This document shows, piece by piece, positions 37,793-46,607 of a stretch of DNA of 64,000 bases (within the stretch, counting starts at the first letter, position 1; each line of letters opens with the position of its first letter). The notes beneath the pieces are model-generated. The model was not told the origin of the DNA, made no database searches, and saw nothing but the letters and a program-made list of their open reading frames with translations. The position numbers and the translations under genes were made by a program. The DNA is from CAVVMA01 sp963830715 (lineage in GTDB: Bacteria > Desulfobacterota > Binatia > Binatales > Binataceae), in the NCBI GenBank assembly GCA_963830715.1, contig CAWHNS010000021.1, forward strand, positions 1 through 64,000, read 5' to 3'.

Positions 37793-39686
37793 ATGACGGT
37801 ACATCCCCCAGAGCGTTTATCGGGTCAGGGTCTCGACCCGAATCAATTCGAATCGGGCGACCGGACCATCCTGGCGCTGCTCAACGAGCCTCCCGCCCGC
37901 GACCAGGTCGACCTGGTCGCGACGCATCGCGACGGCGCCTATGAAGTCTGGTCGCGCCGCGGAATGGTGCGCTTCACCCGTTGTCTCGATGATCGCGGCG
38001 CGCTCGCCTTCGATATCGTCGAGCAAATCGGGACCAACCCGATCGAGAACCAGGATCCGTTCGCCGTCGCGACGATCGAAGAAGAGATCGAAGCCGCCGA
38101 AAAGAGCGGCTACACGCCTGATGATCCGAACTTCGCCTATATCGAGCCCGCCGCGCTGAGCCATCCGTACGCCTACGAGCGAATCGCGCAGGTCTTCGAC
38201 AGCCCGCGCGGTCCCGACCTGATCGTGAGCCCGAAGTGCTACGCCTACGGCATCCAGCCCGGGCAGCACGGCGCACTCGATATCGTGCAATCGCGCGCGC
38301 CGCTGTTCTTCGCAGGACCGGGCGTCGAGCCCGGCCGCTATCGGATCGCCGCGCGCCACGTCGATATCGCGCCGACGATCGCGCATCTGATGGGCTTTCC
38401 GGGGATCGCGGGCGTTGACTTCGCCGGCCGGCCCGCGCACGGCCTCTACCTCAAACGCCAGGACGGCCGCGCGCTCCTGGAGATCGCCGGCGCCGGACCG
38501 CGGCCCGCGCGGGTCTACATGATCCTGCTCGACGGGCTCTCGAATTCGGAGTTGCGCTTCCAGCTCTCCCGCGATCCGGTGGAGATTCCGCATATCGCAT
38601 CGCTCGCCGCGCGCTCCGCATTCCTGACCTGCGGATCGACGGTCAACTTTCCGAGCATCACCTGGCCGAGCCATTCGGCGATTCTCACCGGCTCCTGGAG
38701 CGGGCATCACGACCTCGTCAATCCGACCTTCTATCTCCGCGAGACCCGCGAGACGATTCCCGCGCAGGGCAACGTCTTCGACACCGAGCGTTATCTGTCG
38801 ACCGGCGTCGAGACCCTCTACGAGGCCTTCAAACGGGTCCACGGCCCCGACGCGGTGACGGCGTCGATTCACGAACCGCAGGGACGCGGCGCCGATCACG
38901 CGGTGTTCGAGCGGCGAATCGTCGGCGACAAGGCCCGGCTGAAGGCGCTCACCGCCGAGATGGCGCATGACGTGTCGCCCCGATGGGAGGCGGACGGCAA
39001 GCACTCGATGCAGCGCGAGGAGATTGTCGACATCCGCGGCATCGCGCAGATGACGAACCTGTTCGAACATTGCGACGGCGCGAGGCCGCCGGTTTTCGTC
39101 GCGCACGAATTCGTGATGACCGACGGCGCGGGCCACGACTACGGGCCGCATCACTCCGGGCTTCGCGAGGCGCTGGTTCGCACCGATCGGAGAATCGGGA
39201 TGCTGTTCGAGATGCTGCGGCGGCGCAATCTGCTCGACTCGACGCTGTTCGTGCTTACCTCAGACCATGGGATGGCGGCGCAGAGGATCGAGCTCGAAGG
39301 CGAACCCGACCATCCAGCCCGCGCATCACGGAATCAGGGCGGTGTTTGCCGAGCCGATGATCTACCTGCGCGACCTGGCGATCGATATCGCCCGCGCGCA
39401 CGACGCCCGCAGCCTCCGCGTGACGGTGCTGGACAACGATCCGCGCGCCGACGGCGAGCGGCCTCCGATCGAGGGCGCGCGCGTCACGCTGCTCGAAGGT
39501 TCCCGCCCGATCGGCGAAGCGCGTACCTCGGCCGACGGCACGGCGGCATTCGCCACGCCGGCTCATCTGTCGGATGGGCAGCTTGCGCTTCGCGTCGAGC
39601 ACGAGAACTTCAACTCGCGCAACGTGCGCGCCGATGGCGCCTCGATTCGCCCCGACGTGCGCGGCACGCTGTACGGAGCGCGCTGA
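37793..39686 (+). CDS. Alkaline-phosphatase-superfamily protein with permuted motif order (frameshifted)
   Basis: ATG 37793 (MTVHPPERLSGQGLDPNQ). Residues 115-205 look like the C-terminal third of a phosphodiesterase: PGQHGALDIVQSRAPLFFAG with metal-type His159 and HVDIAPTIAHLMG. Only then come the usual N-terminal motifs: YMILLDGLS (Asp247), nucleophile region NFPSITWPSHSAILTG, TDGAGHDYGPHH and TSDHGM. Sense changes frame near 39310, followed by an HHG motif and a carboxypeptidase-regulatory-like beta domain (GARVTLLEGSRPIGEARTS). About 631 aa. It likely hydrolyses phosphodiesters or phosphomonoesters; substrate unknown. Confidence 0.7.
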
Positions 39687-39705
39687 GCGAACGCGATACT
39701 TGCGC

Positions 39706-40482
39706 ATGGACTTTCAGGGCAAAGCCGCGCTCGTCACCGGCGGAACGCGCGGACTCGGCCGCGCGATTTCGCATGCGCTCGCGCGCCGCGGCGCGTCGGT
39801 CGCGATCAACTATCGCCGCAATGAGGACGCGGCAGCCGAGGCGCTCGCGGAGGTCCGCCGAGTGTCGCCGCGGTCGATTCTTGTGAAAGCGGATCTCGAA
39901 GACGAAGCGGCGGTGCGCGCGATGGTCGCGCAGGCTGCCGGGGAATTCGGGCGGCTCGATGTGCTGATCGCCAACGCGGCTGCCACGGCCTTCAAGCCCC
40001 TGCTGGAAGTGAAACCGCATAACATCGCGCGGACCTTCAATTTGAGCGTGGGCGAATTCGTCGCGGCAGTGCAGGAGGCGAGCAAGACGATGGGCGACGG
40101 GGGCAGGATCGTGATGGTCTCCGGGATCGATTCGGTCCGCCATCTGCCGGGCCACGGGGTATTGGGCGCGGCCAAGGCGGCGCTCGAGAGCATGGTGCGC
40201 GATTTCGCCTTCGAGCTGGGACCGCGCGGAATCACGGTCAACGGAATCAACCTCGGATATATCGATACCGAGTCCGCCCGTTTCTATTCGTCGTATCTCG
40301 GCGACGACTTCGAGGCGTTCAGCCACACCTGCGCCGATCGCTCTGCGCTCAAGCGGCTGCCGACGCTGGAGGAAATCGCAAACGTGGTCTGCCTGGTGTG
40401 CTCGCCCGAGGCCAGCTATCTCACCGCGCAAACAATCATGGTGGACGGCGGATTTACGCTGAGCTTCCCGGCCGCCCGCTAG
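39706..40482 (+). CDS. FabL-like short-chain dehydrogenase/reductase
   Basis: 258 aa from ATG 39706 (MDFQGKAALVTGGTRGLGRA). Cofactor motif TGGTRGLG, ANAAA, and end MVDGGFTLSF. It aligns best with FabL-type enoyl-ACP reductases (Y-x6-K motif): in FabL the region reads IRYLENYTTVGVSK, here VRHLPGHGVLGAAK, so the catalytic Tyr position holds His. Either a reductase with altered chemistry or a different function. 19 bases after the phosphatase-like gene, maybe cotranscribed. Confidence 0.75.
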   Translation: MDFQGKAALVTGGTRGLGRAISHALARRGASVAINYRRNEDAAAEALAEVRRVSPRSILVKADLEDEAAVRAMVAQAAGEFGRLDVLIANAAATAFKPLLEVKPHNIARTFNLSVGEFVAAVQEASKTMGDGGRIVMVSGIDSVRHLPGHGVLGAAKAALESMVRDFAFELGPRGITVNGINLGYIDTESARFYSSYLGDDFEAFSHTCADRSALKRLPTLEEIANVVCLVCSPEASYLTAQTIMVDGGFTLSFPAAR

Positions 40483-40612
40483 CCCGGCGCAGGCCGCGAG
40501 CCTTGAACCTCTGCGCGGGGAGTGGTACTGACTTGAGCGGTTTTCGCAAAGCACATAGCGGGACCATCCGTTCTCGGGGCGCTCTGAGGGCACTCAGCCG
40601 GAGTTCATTGCG

Positions 40613-41230
40613 ATGCTGAACACGTCGCTGCGACGCGCAGGCGCCAGCCTTCACCTTGCCGCAAGGGCTGACGACTATGAGTCCTGCCCCGACGCGGAAA
40701 CTCACAGACCAGTTGAATGGTCGGACGCCTGGCTTATCGCGCAACTTCAGAGGCTGGCGCTCGGCGATGCGATGGCGATGGCCGATCTCCGCCGAATGAT
40801 TGCGAGTGACGGCCTGAACGCCCAGGCCGTCCGTCTCATGAACGAGAGCGAGGTCCTGCGCGAGATCTCGCATCTGGTGGCGCATCAACGGCTCAGAGCA
40901 ATCGCGTGCAGCAGTCCCCGGATCGCATCCGCAGCTCCACCGGAAGCAGTCGAAGAGCACGGCTCTGCGTTTCCGATAGCGGAAGCGCTGGCACGCCGCG
41001 CCGCGCAGCAGGCTGCCCCGAAAAAGGTCAAAACCTGGGTGGAAATCGAACTGGTGGATCAGGACGGTAATCCGGTTCCGAACGAGAAATATCGCCTCGT
41101 TCTACCGGATGGAACGGTGCAGGAGGGAACTCTCGACGAAAACGGCCGCGCAGGCGCTGAAGGGATCGATCCCGGCACGTGCAAGGTGAGCTTCCCGGAC
41201 ATCCACGCGAAAGAGTGGGATCCGGCGTGA
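40613..41230 (+). CDS. Protein with C-terminal carboxypeptidase-regulatory-like domain of injection-system type
   Basis: 205 aa from ATG 40613 (MLNTSLRRAGASLHLAARAD). Residues 1-130 are helical and unrecognised. Residues 140-205 read KTWVEIELVDQDGNPVPNEK, YRLVLPDGTVQEGTLDENG and EGIDPGTCKVSFPDI, a beta domain often found at the end of VgrG-like spikes and T6SS-associated proteins. It converges on the LysM/peptidase operon. May be an adaptor or effector carrier; inference. Confidence 0.65.
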   Translation: MLNTSLRRAGASLHLAARADDYESCPDAETHRPVEWSDAWLIAQLQRLALGDAMAMADLRRMIASDGLNAQAVRLMNESEVLREISHLVAHQRLRAIACSSPRIASAAPPEAVEEHGSAFPIAEALARRAAQQAAPKKVKTWVEIELVDQDGNPVPNEKYRLVLPDGTVQEGTLDENGRAGAEGIDPGTCKVSFPDIHAKEWDPA

Positions 41231-41325
41231 CCGACGTCACACTCGCGCGGCCGCCCGATGCCTCTCAGGGATCCGGCAGGGCCATCAGCGCTCGCCGCGC
41301 CGCGTCGATCAACGAATCTCGCACG

Positions 41326-41764
41326 CTACGGCAGTGTGCAGGCGCCGTCGCGGCAGGCAGGGGTGCAGGGACGTGGCGGCGGTCCCTCGGCCCAGATGGT
41401 GGGGCATTGGCGGCGGCGGTATTCGTTGCTGATCTCGGTAAGAGTTCGAGCGGTGGCGGCGTCGCTGACGCGGCGAGCGCCGTCGATGCGCAGATCGGGG
41501 TAGCAAGCGCAGTCGGCCGGCTCGGCGCATCGGCCCCCCTGTGCCTTCTGCTTTTCGAAGGCTGCGTGGAGATCAACGCACTTTTCGTCGAGCCCGGGCG
41601 CGGCGGCGTTCGAGTCCTGCGCACCGACGCGATCGATGACCGGCGTCAGCTTCGGGGCGGAAGCAGCACTGCGGGCCTGCCGCCTCATCGGCCTGGCTCC
41701 CCTCCATCGCGAGTGGCGCACACCCAAGCAAGGCTAACGCCATCAACGCCAGCGCGCGTGTCAT
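41326..41764 (-). CDS. Cys-rich lipoprotein (frameshifted)
   Basis: ATG 41764 in an ATGA overlap with the HEAT gene stop (41761-41763). Signal MTRALALMALALLGCAPLAM with lipobox LLGC. After a frame change between about 41690 and 41660 it reads LTPVIDRVGAQDS... and ends with several Cys (CYPDL, QCPTIW, CTPACRDGACTLP). About 145 aa. As last gene of an operon with a predicted toxin-like peptidase, it might be a periplasmic immunity protein; no homology supports this. Confidence 0.5.
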
Positions 41765-42547
41765 GAAGGCCGCACAAAGCGCCTCGCCTCCCCGCGCTCC
41801 TCAGCCGAGTAGTTTTTGGCGCGTGTGACCGGGAAGGAGAAGGTCGCGGCGCCGATCTCGGCGATCAAGACCAAGGCCAGATCACACACGCGCAACTCCT
41901 GGACGAGATCCGGGCGGGCGTTCGACACCGACCCGCACGACCGGCGTTTCGTCGTCGAGCAGGTCAGCAAGCGGCCGGAGCAGCCACGGCTGGCCGATAT
42001 ACTCGGCCAGCTCGAGCCACGGTTTTCGAGCCATCCCATCGTTCTCGATCAGCTCTCTCGCAAATTTGTCGCGCGAGTCGGCGTCGCCCATGCGCGCCAA
42101 CGCCGCCACCAAACCCTGGCGCGCCTCGCCCGTGACCTCGCGGGCAAGGATCGCACTGAGTTCCGGAATCTTATCGGGCCCGGCGAAGCGGCCGAGCACA
42201 AGGGCCAATTCACGACGCACCATTGGCTCGCCGGCACGGGGAAGCGCAATCAGCAGCTCAGGCACAAGCCGTGGGCCTCCCACGTGGTGCAGCGCTCGAG
42301 CGGCCGCCATAGCCACCTGCGAATCTCCGTCCAGGACTGCCTTTCCGAGTGGCTCGCCCGCGCGCGCATCGCGGGTTTCGGCCAGGCAATAAACGGCCAA
42401 CTGCCGCACTTCCTCGTCGGGATCGGTGATCAGCGGAGCCAGGAGGACTACCGCGGCGCCGCCAGCCTGGCGAGCCGCCAACTGGGCCGTATAGTCCTTG
42501 CGCCGCACGGCTTCGGCGAGGCGGCTCGCATCGAAGGTGGCAGCCAT
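41761..42547 (-). CDS. HEAT-repeat protein (frameshifted)
   Basis: ATG 42547 (MAATFDASRLAEAVRRKDYT) two bases after the TGA of the metallopeptidase gene. Four to five HEAT units: DPDEEVRQLAVYCLAETRD, DSQVAMAAARALHHVGG, PMVRRELALVLGRFAGPDKI, TGEARQGLVAALARMGDADS. Sense changes frame near 41925 and continues VCDLALVLIAEIG to the end RRFVRPS. About 260 aa. A protein-binding solenoid, perhaps chaperone or immunity partner of the upstream peptidase. Confidence 0.7.
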
Positions 42548-42548
42548 C

Positions 42549-43643
42549 TCAGTAGGGACCGGCCAGGATCGCGCTTCGGGCCGTGCTGCACTCGTTATCG
42601 GTGGCGATGTTCGGGAGGTGCTTGTGAGTGACGAGGGCGCCCCGACGCGCCGATCCGTCAAGGTCGCCGTAGCCGTTGTCGTCCTTCCAGTTCCCCATCG
42701 TGGGCTGCGTGTTGTAATTGTGCATCAGCATCCGCCTGGCCCAAGTGTCCTCTCGTTCCGTGGGCGGTTGCTGATTGTTTACATGCCAGAGCTGGAAAAA
42801 GTGTCCTGCTTCGTGCGCAAGGTCATTGCCCGCCCATGCGGTATCGTGAACGGACCCATCGGCGGTCCGGTCGCCGAGGATGATCGCCGGATTTCCCGTC
42901 CCGAACGTGGCGCTCGATGGGCGGCTAAAGCCGTACCCGAGGACACCTCCAGTGCCGATCTGATGGATGAAGTAGACGTTGATGCTGTTGGGAATCCAGT
43001 TCGTCGCGATCAGAGCGGTGATCTCGCCCGGAAAAGGACTATCCGACAGCACGCCCGGAGTGGCCACGTTGAGAGAATCGTTCATCGTGGCGTTGATGGT
43101 GAAATCCACACCGCAGGGACGCCAGATGGCGCGCACGTGGTCCATAATGGTGGCAACATTCGCCGTGCTGGCGACGCCTCCTGCGCCTGTTGGATCGGCG
43201 AGGGTCACGAGATGGGGAGTGATGACGACCCGGCGCCGCGCGAAACATCTGGCCAGGAGCAGGCTGATCACCGGCCCGGTCTTCGATCCGAATCGGACTT
43301 CTATCTTGGCTTCGTTCGGGTTCCCCCCGGATATGCCTTTAAGCCGAAGGTCGGCGTGGGACCCGGGAGCCACCTTGCCGTCAGCAGGGGAAACCACGTC
43401 GATCTTTGCTGCGTCGCAGCTCACGACGAAGAGATCGGCGGCGGTGTCGATGAGTTCGCGCTCGAGGCGCACCTCCGCCTCCTGGCCCTCCATGAGGCCC
43501 ACCACTGAAGCGAACTCGGGCGCGCGGTGGGCGCGGTTGTCGACCTCGGGAAAGGCCACATCCGGATCGCCGTGGCGTGCGCGCCGCCAACGCAGCATCA
43601 CCACACGACGCTCGAGGTAGACGGGCAGAGCGATGGCCATCAT
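42549..43643 (-). CDS. Zinc metallopeptidase (zincin), predicted effector
   Basis: 364 aa. Start ATG 43643 or 43640, overlapping the preceding TAA. Zinc site DLAHEAGHFFQLWH near residue 275: HExxH plus a third His six residues on, the metzincin spacing but with Gln in place of the usual Gly. N-terminal region is beta-rich without a signal peptide. In an operon with two peptidoglycan-binding proteins, so it may be exported by an injection system rather than Sec. Confidence 0.7.
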   Translation of the reverse strand: MMAIALPVYLERRVVMLRWRRARHGDPDVAFPEVDNRAHRAPEFASVVGLMEGQEAEVRLERELIDTAADLFVVSCDAAKIDVVSPADGKVAPGSHADLRLKGISGGNPNEAKIEVRFGSKTGPVISLLLARCFARRRVVITPHLVTLADPTGAGGVASTANVATIMDHVRAIWRPCGVDFTINATMNDSLNVATPGVLSDSPFPGEITALIATNWIPNSINVYFIHQIGTGGVLGYGFSRPSSATFGTGNPAIILGDRTADGSVHDTAWAGNDLAHEAGHFFQLWHVNNQQPPTEREDTWARRMLMHNYNTQPTMGNWKDDNGYGDLDGSARRGALVTHKHLPNIATDNECSTARSAILAGPY

Positions 43644-44131
43644 TACTCTCCGAAGGTTGAGCGCAGTTTCGGCCCGGTCTGGGGGCCGACCACACCATCA
43701 GGCGAAAGCCCCTCATCCCCCTGAAAGTTGAGCGCCGCCCGGTCCGACTCTTTACCCCACACTCCGTCAGGCTTGCCCAGCTCATAGCCCAGCATCGAGA
43801 GCCGGCGCTGCCTTCCGTGTACGTCCGTAACAGCCTCGAGGTGGTTGTCGATCTGAAGGGTATAGGTCGTGCCGAAGATGGCGAGCTCCGCAAGCTGGCC
43901 CGCGCAGATAAGCACATGGACTAATCCGTCAGCGGCCGTCTTGCCCTTGTTGACCCTTCCGCCGACCGTGAGCGTGTACTCCACGTCGGCGATACCGCGA
44001 TCGGCATCGCTGCCGTTCTTGCCGGGAAAGCGCTGGAAGTAGATCTTGAGATGTTTCGCTTTCAGCGTGTTGTGACCGGCATTGCCCTCAGCAATGCGTT
44101 GGATTAGCGTCGCGGTAGTAGAGCTAGACAT
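43643..44131 (-). CDS. Peptidoglycan-binding-domain protein, operon member 2
   Basis: 162 aa (MSSSTTATLIQRIAEGNAGH). N-terminal beta domain KIYFQRFPG, IADVEYTLTVGGRVNKGKTA, DGLVHVLI, then a peptidoglycan_binding_1 fold RLSMLGYELGKPDGVWGKES, ALNFQGDEGLSPDGVVGPQT. Same layout as the C-terminal two thirds of the next gene upstream. Starts 6 bases after its stop. Typical of proteins beside T6SS spike genes. Confidence 0.75.
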   Translation of the reverse strand: MSSSTTATLIQRIAEGNAGHNTLKAKHLKIYFQRFPGKNGSDADRGIADVEYTLTVGGRVNKGKTAADGLVHVLICAGQLAELAIFGTTYTLQIDNHLEAVTDVHGRQRRLSMLGYELGKPDGVWGKESDRAALNFQGDEGLSPDGVVGPQTGPKLRSTFGE

Positions 44132-44137
44132 CGCGCG

Positions 44138-44791
44138 CTAACTCGATTGGTCGTGGCTGTCGCGCAGCAGGGCCTGCGTCGCGTCGTCTAGTTGGCCGGT
44201 CTCGGCCAGTCCCTGCTTCTTCTGAAATGACCGCAGCGCCCCCTCGGTGCGCGGCCCAGATACGCCATCGACGGCGCCGCAGAAAAATCCCAGATTATTG
44301 AGGCGCGCTTGCGCACCCGATATTTCGTCCACCGGATCCAGATGACCAAGACGAAGCTGCCATTCCAGACTATGGGTGCCTCCGTTGACGCTATGTTGCA
44401 TTCGGAGCACGCCCTCAACCGCATCTGGCGGAATCTCCTGCTTCAGGAGTCCGTCGCCATCCGTCGTGCCCTCGAACTTCTGGTCTTCCACTTCCAGCGT
44501 GTAGGGCTGGTTGCGTAGCGGCGTGTCTTCATCCTTGACGATGATCCGCAACATGGTCTTGCGCTTCTGCACCTGGAAGCGATGGGAAGCGCCGGTCGGC
44601 CGCTCGACGATTTTCTGGTCCTTGTCGGGAATGAACAGCTGGTCGCCCGGCTTGATCACATTCGGATTTTTCCGCAGCTGGCGGAAATCCGCATTGTTGC
44701 CATGCTCGTAGATCGTCCGGTAGTCGTGAAAGCCGTACTGCTTGGCGATGCTGGAGAGGCATTCACCTTGAGCGACCGTGTGCGTCGGCAT
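44138..44791 (-). CDS. LysM / peptidoglycan-binding protein, operon member 1
   Basis: 217 aa (MPTHTVAQGECLSSIAKQYG). LysM domain (1-55, ending IKPGDQLFIPD), a carboxypeptidase-regulatory-like beta domain (about 75-130), and a C-terminal peptidoglycan_binding_1 domain (RLNNLGFFCGAVDGVSGPRT, SFQKKQGL). No signal peptide. LysM-plus-PGB proteins of this exact layout sit next to VgrG/PAAR or eCIS genes in many genomes and may tether cargo to the spike. First gene of the operon down to 41326. Confidence 0.78.
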   Translation of the reverse strand: MPTHTVAQGECLSSIAKQYGFHDYRTIYEHGNNADFRQLRKNPNVIKPGDQLFIPDKDQKIVERPTGASHRFQVQKRKTMLRIIVKDEDTPLRNQPYTLEVEDQKFEGTTDGDGLLKQEIPPDAVEGVLRMQHSVNGGTHSLEWQLRLGHLDPVDEISGAQARLNNLGFFCGAVDGVSGPRTEGALRSFQKKQGLAETGQLDDATQALLRDSHDQSS

Positions 44792-44898
44792 TTCGGATCA
44801 CCCCTCGGTCTCGGATGCAGGGCCTCTGCACCTCCAGGCCCTGCGGTCACTATCATAGCGAGTGCTGATCTTTTGTCGAGACGATCGGATGCTCCATC

Positions 44899-45672
44899 TC
44901 AGGACCCGCCGCGGCGGCGCACCACCCGCACGTTGCCCCACTTTCCGACCGCACCCTGGCCGTGGCACGAAACGCTGCCACGCGCAGGATCGATGTCCTT
45001 CTCGGCCATCAGGCCCATCGCGAGCGTGCACGGCCCGAGCTTGAATGGAATGTTCGAGTAGCGCCGAACCACGACGCCGTCGATCGAAAACGTCACGCTG
45101 TCGGCGGCTGAGTCGTACGCGATCTCATAGTGACGTAGGAGGCCGGGCGCGAATCCGTCGCGAGTCTCCTCGAACAGGCAGAAGTAGCGCGGGCCATGCG
45201 CGACGGGCGAGTCGGGCACGCCCGGAAACGGCAGCCGGCCGTAAACGGTCGCGGCCATGTCGTTGCCGGTAAAAAAATCCAGCGCCGCGCCGGTCGAGAA
45301 ATCGAGCACGTTGAACGAGACGAAGCCGTCGTAGAGATCGCGCGGGGCGCCATTTGCGATCGTCGCGGCCATGTCGATCGAAAAGCTGATCGTCCCGTCA
45401 GGCGGCGGCGCGAAGGTGCGCGCGCTGAAGTACATATGCTTGGCGTTGTCGAGGAACTGGATCGAATCGTGGCGCCGTGTGTAGGGGACCGCGGCGACCC
45501 GCAGGAAGCCGTCCTGCACGATCACGATCGCGCCCGGCTCCTGGAACTGCCAGAAACCGCCGTCGGGGGTCGGGAATCCGGCGGGTATCCAATCGCCCTC
45601 GCCGGTCACCACCGCGGCGAAGCCGGAATAGTCGATTATCTCCTCGGGCGACAGGGCCAGTGCGTCACTCAT
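44899..45672 (-). CDS. DUF6081-like beta-sandwich protein
   Basis: 257 aa from ATG 45672 (MSDALALSPEEIIDYSGFAA). Concanavalin-like beta-sandwich features: FWQFQEPGAIVIVQDGFLRV, HMYFSARTF, GPRYFCLFEET, VTFSIDGVVVRRYSNIPFKL. No signal peptide. Best guess DUF6081, whose function is unknown. 90 bases after the queC stop on the same strand. Confidence 0.55.
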   Translation of the reverse strand: MSDALALSPEEIIDYSGFAAVVTGEGDWIPAGFPTPDGGFWQFQEPGAIVIVQDGFLRVAAVPYTRRHDSIQFLDNAKHMYFSARTFAPPPDGTISFSIDMAATIANGAPRDLYDGFVSFNVLDFSTGAALDFFTGNDMAATVYGRLPFPGVPDSPVAHGPRYFCLFEETRDGFAPGLLRHYEIAYDSAADSVTFSIDGVVVRRYSNIPFKLGPCTLAMGLMAEKDIDPARGSVSCHGQGAVGKWGNVRVVRRRGGS

Positions 45673-45762
45673 CGCGTCAAGTCTTCCCGATCGCGATGCT
45701 CGAGGAAAGTGCGGCTCCAGCGGGCGAGCTGCGCCGGCAAATCGCTCGTCGTGGCGAAACAA

Positions 45763-46441
45763 TTATTCGGGGAGAAGCCGATCGTACGCAGTGGGATCCG
45801 CGGCGCCGGCGGCGCGGAAGCCTTGCGCGCGTTCGGCGCATTTCGTGCACGCGCCGCAATGGCGAATCCCGCGGGGCCGGATGCACGAGACGGTGAGTTG
45901 AAGCGGCAGATCGGAACCGCGCGCGATCACCGCCGCCTTCGTCAGACGCGCATACGGAGTGGTGAGCCTGAGGTCGAGCCCCGATTCCCAGTCGCACGGC
46001 GCTCGCGAAGGCGCGGAAGAAGCGCGGGCTCGCGTCGGGAAATGGATTCGCTTTGAGCGTCGCGATCGCGATCTCGCCGATTCGGTTCAGCGCGCAGAAG
46101 ATCGCGGCCTTCGACAGCAAACCGAGATTCCTGCCGACGATGTAATTCGAGGAGATCGCCGCGCGGTAACCGGGAACGCCGCGGCCCGTCACGCTCCAAT
46201 GATCGCGGGCCAGATCGCTCATCGGAAGGCGCAGCACAGTAACAGGCTCGATAGTTTCCCGATCGAGCGCGCGGATGAAGCGGCGCAGGACGGCGAGTTC
46301 AACCCGCTCCCACCTGAGTCCGGCCTGCACATAGATCGGGAAGACCCGCCGCGATTGAGACCTGGATTGGCGAGCCAGCTCGGCGATCAGCACCGAACTG
46401 TCCAGTCCGCCACTGGCAAGGACCGCCACGCGTCCCGCCAT
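45763..46441 (-). CDS. queC: 7-cyano-7-deazaguanine synthase (QueC) (frameshifted)
   Basis: ATG 46441 (MAGRVAVLASGGLDSSVLIA). PP-loop SGGLDSS (residue 10) and the zinc motif near the end, SCIRPRGIRHCGACTKCAER, with C-x-GACxxC. The sense frame changes at the C4 run 45979-45982; removing one base gives RLGIGLDLRLTTPYARLTK. About 225 aa, slightly short. QueC turns 7-carboxy-7-deazaguanine into preQ0 for queuosine or DNA modification. No other queuosine gene is in the window. Confidence 0.75.
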
Positions 46442-46607
46442 CGCAGTGATTCCGTAATCGCGGGCATCCTGCGCCGGCCGTCGAGCCGCCGGTCCTCGTT
46501 CGGAATCGCGTACGGTCTTTTTCGTAGCGCCGGCCTCCGTGCCGCTTATTCTCGAATCACAGGCAAGATGCCTGCCACGGCAGGAGAGCGAGCTTGGCGC
46601 GAGCGAC

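Noticed and set aside
41179..41766. Plus-strand gene of 195 codons opposite the lipoprotein
   Set aside because: No motif; the minus strand has a lipobox signal and an ATGA overlap with the operon.
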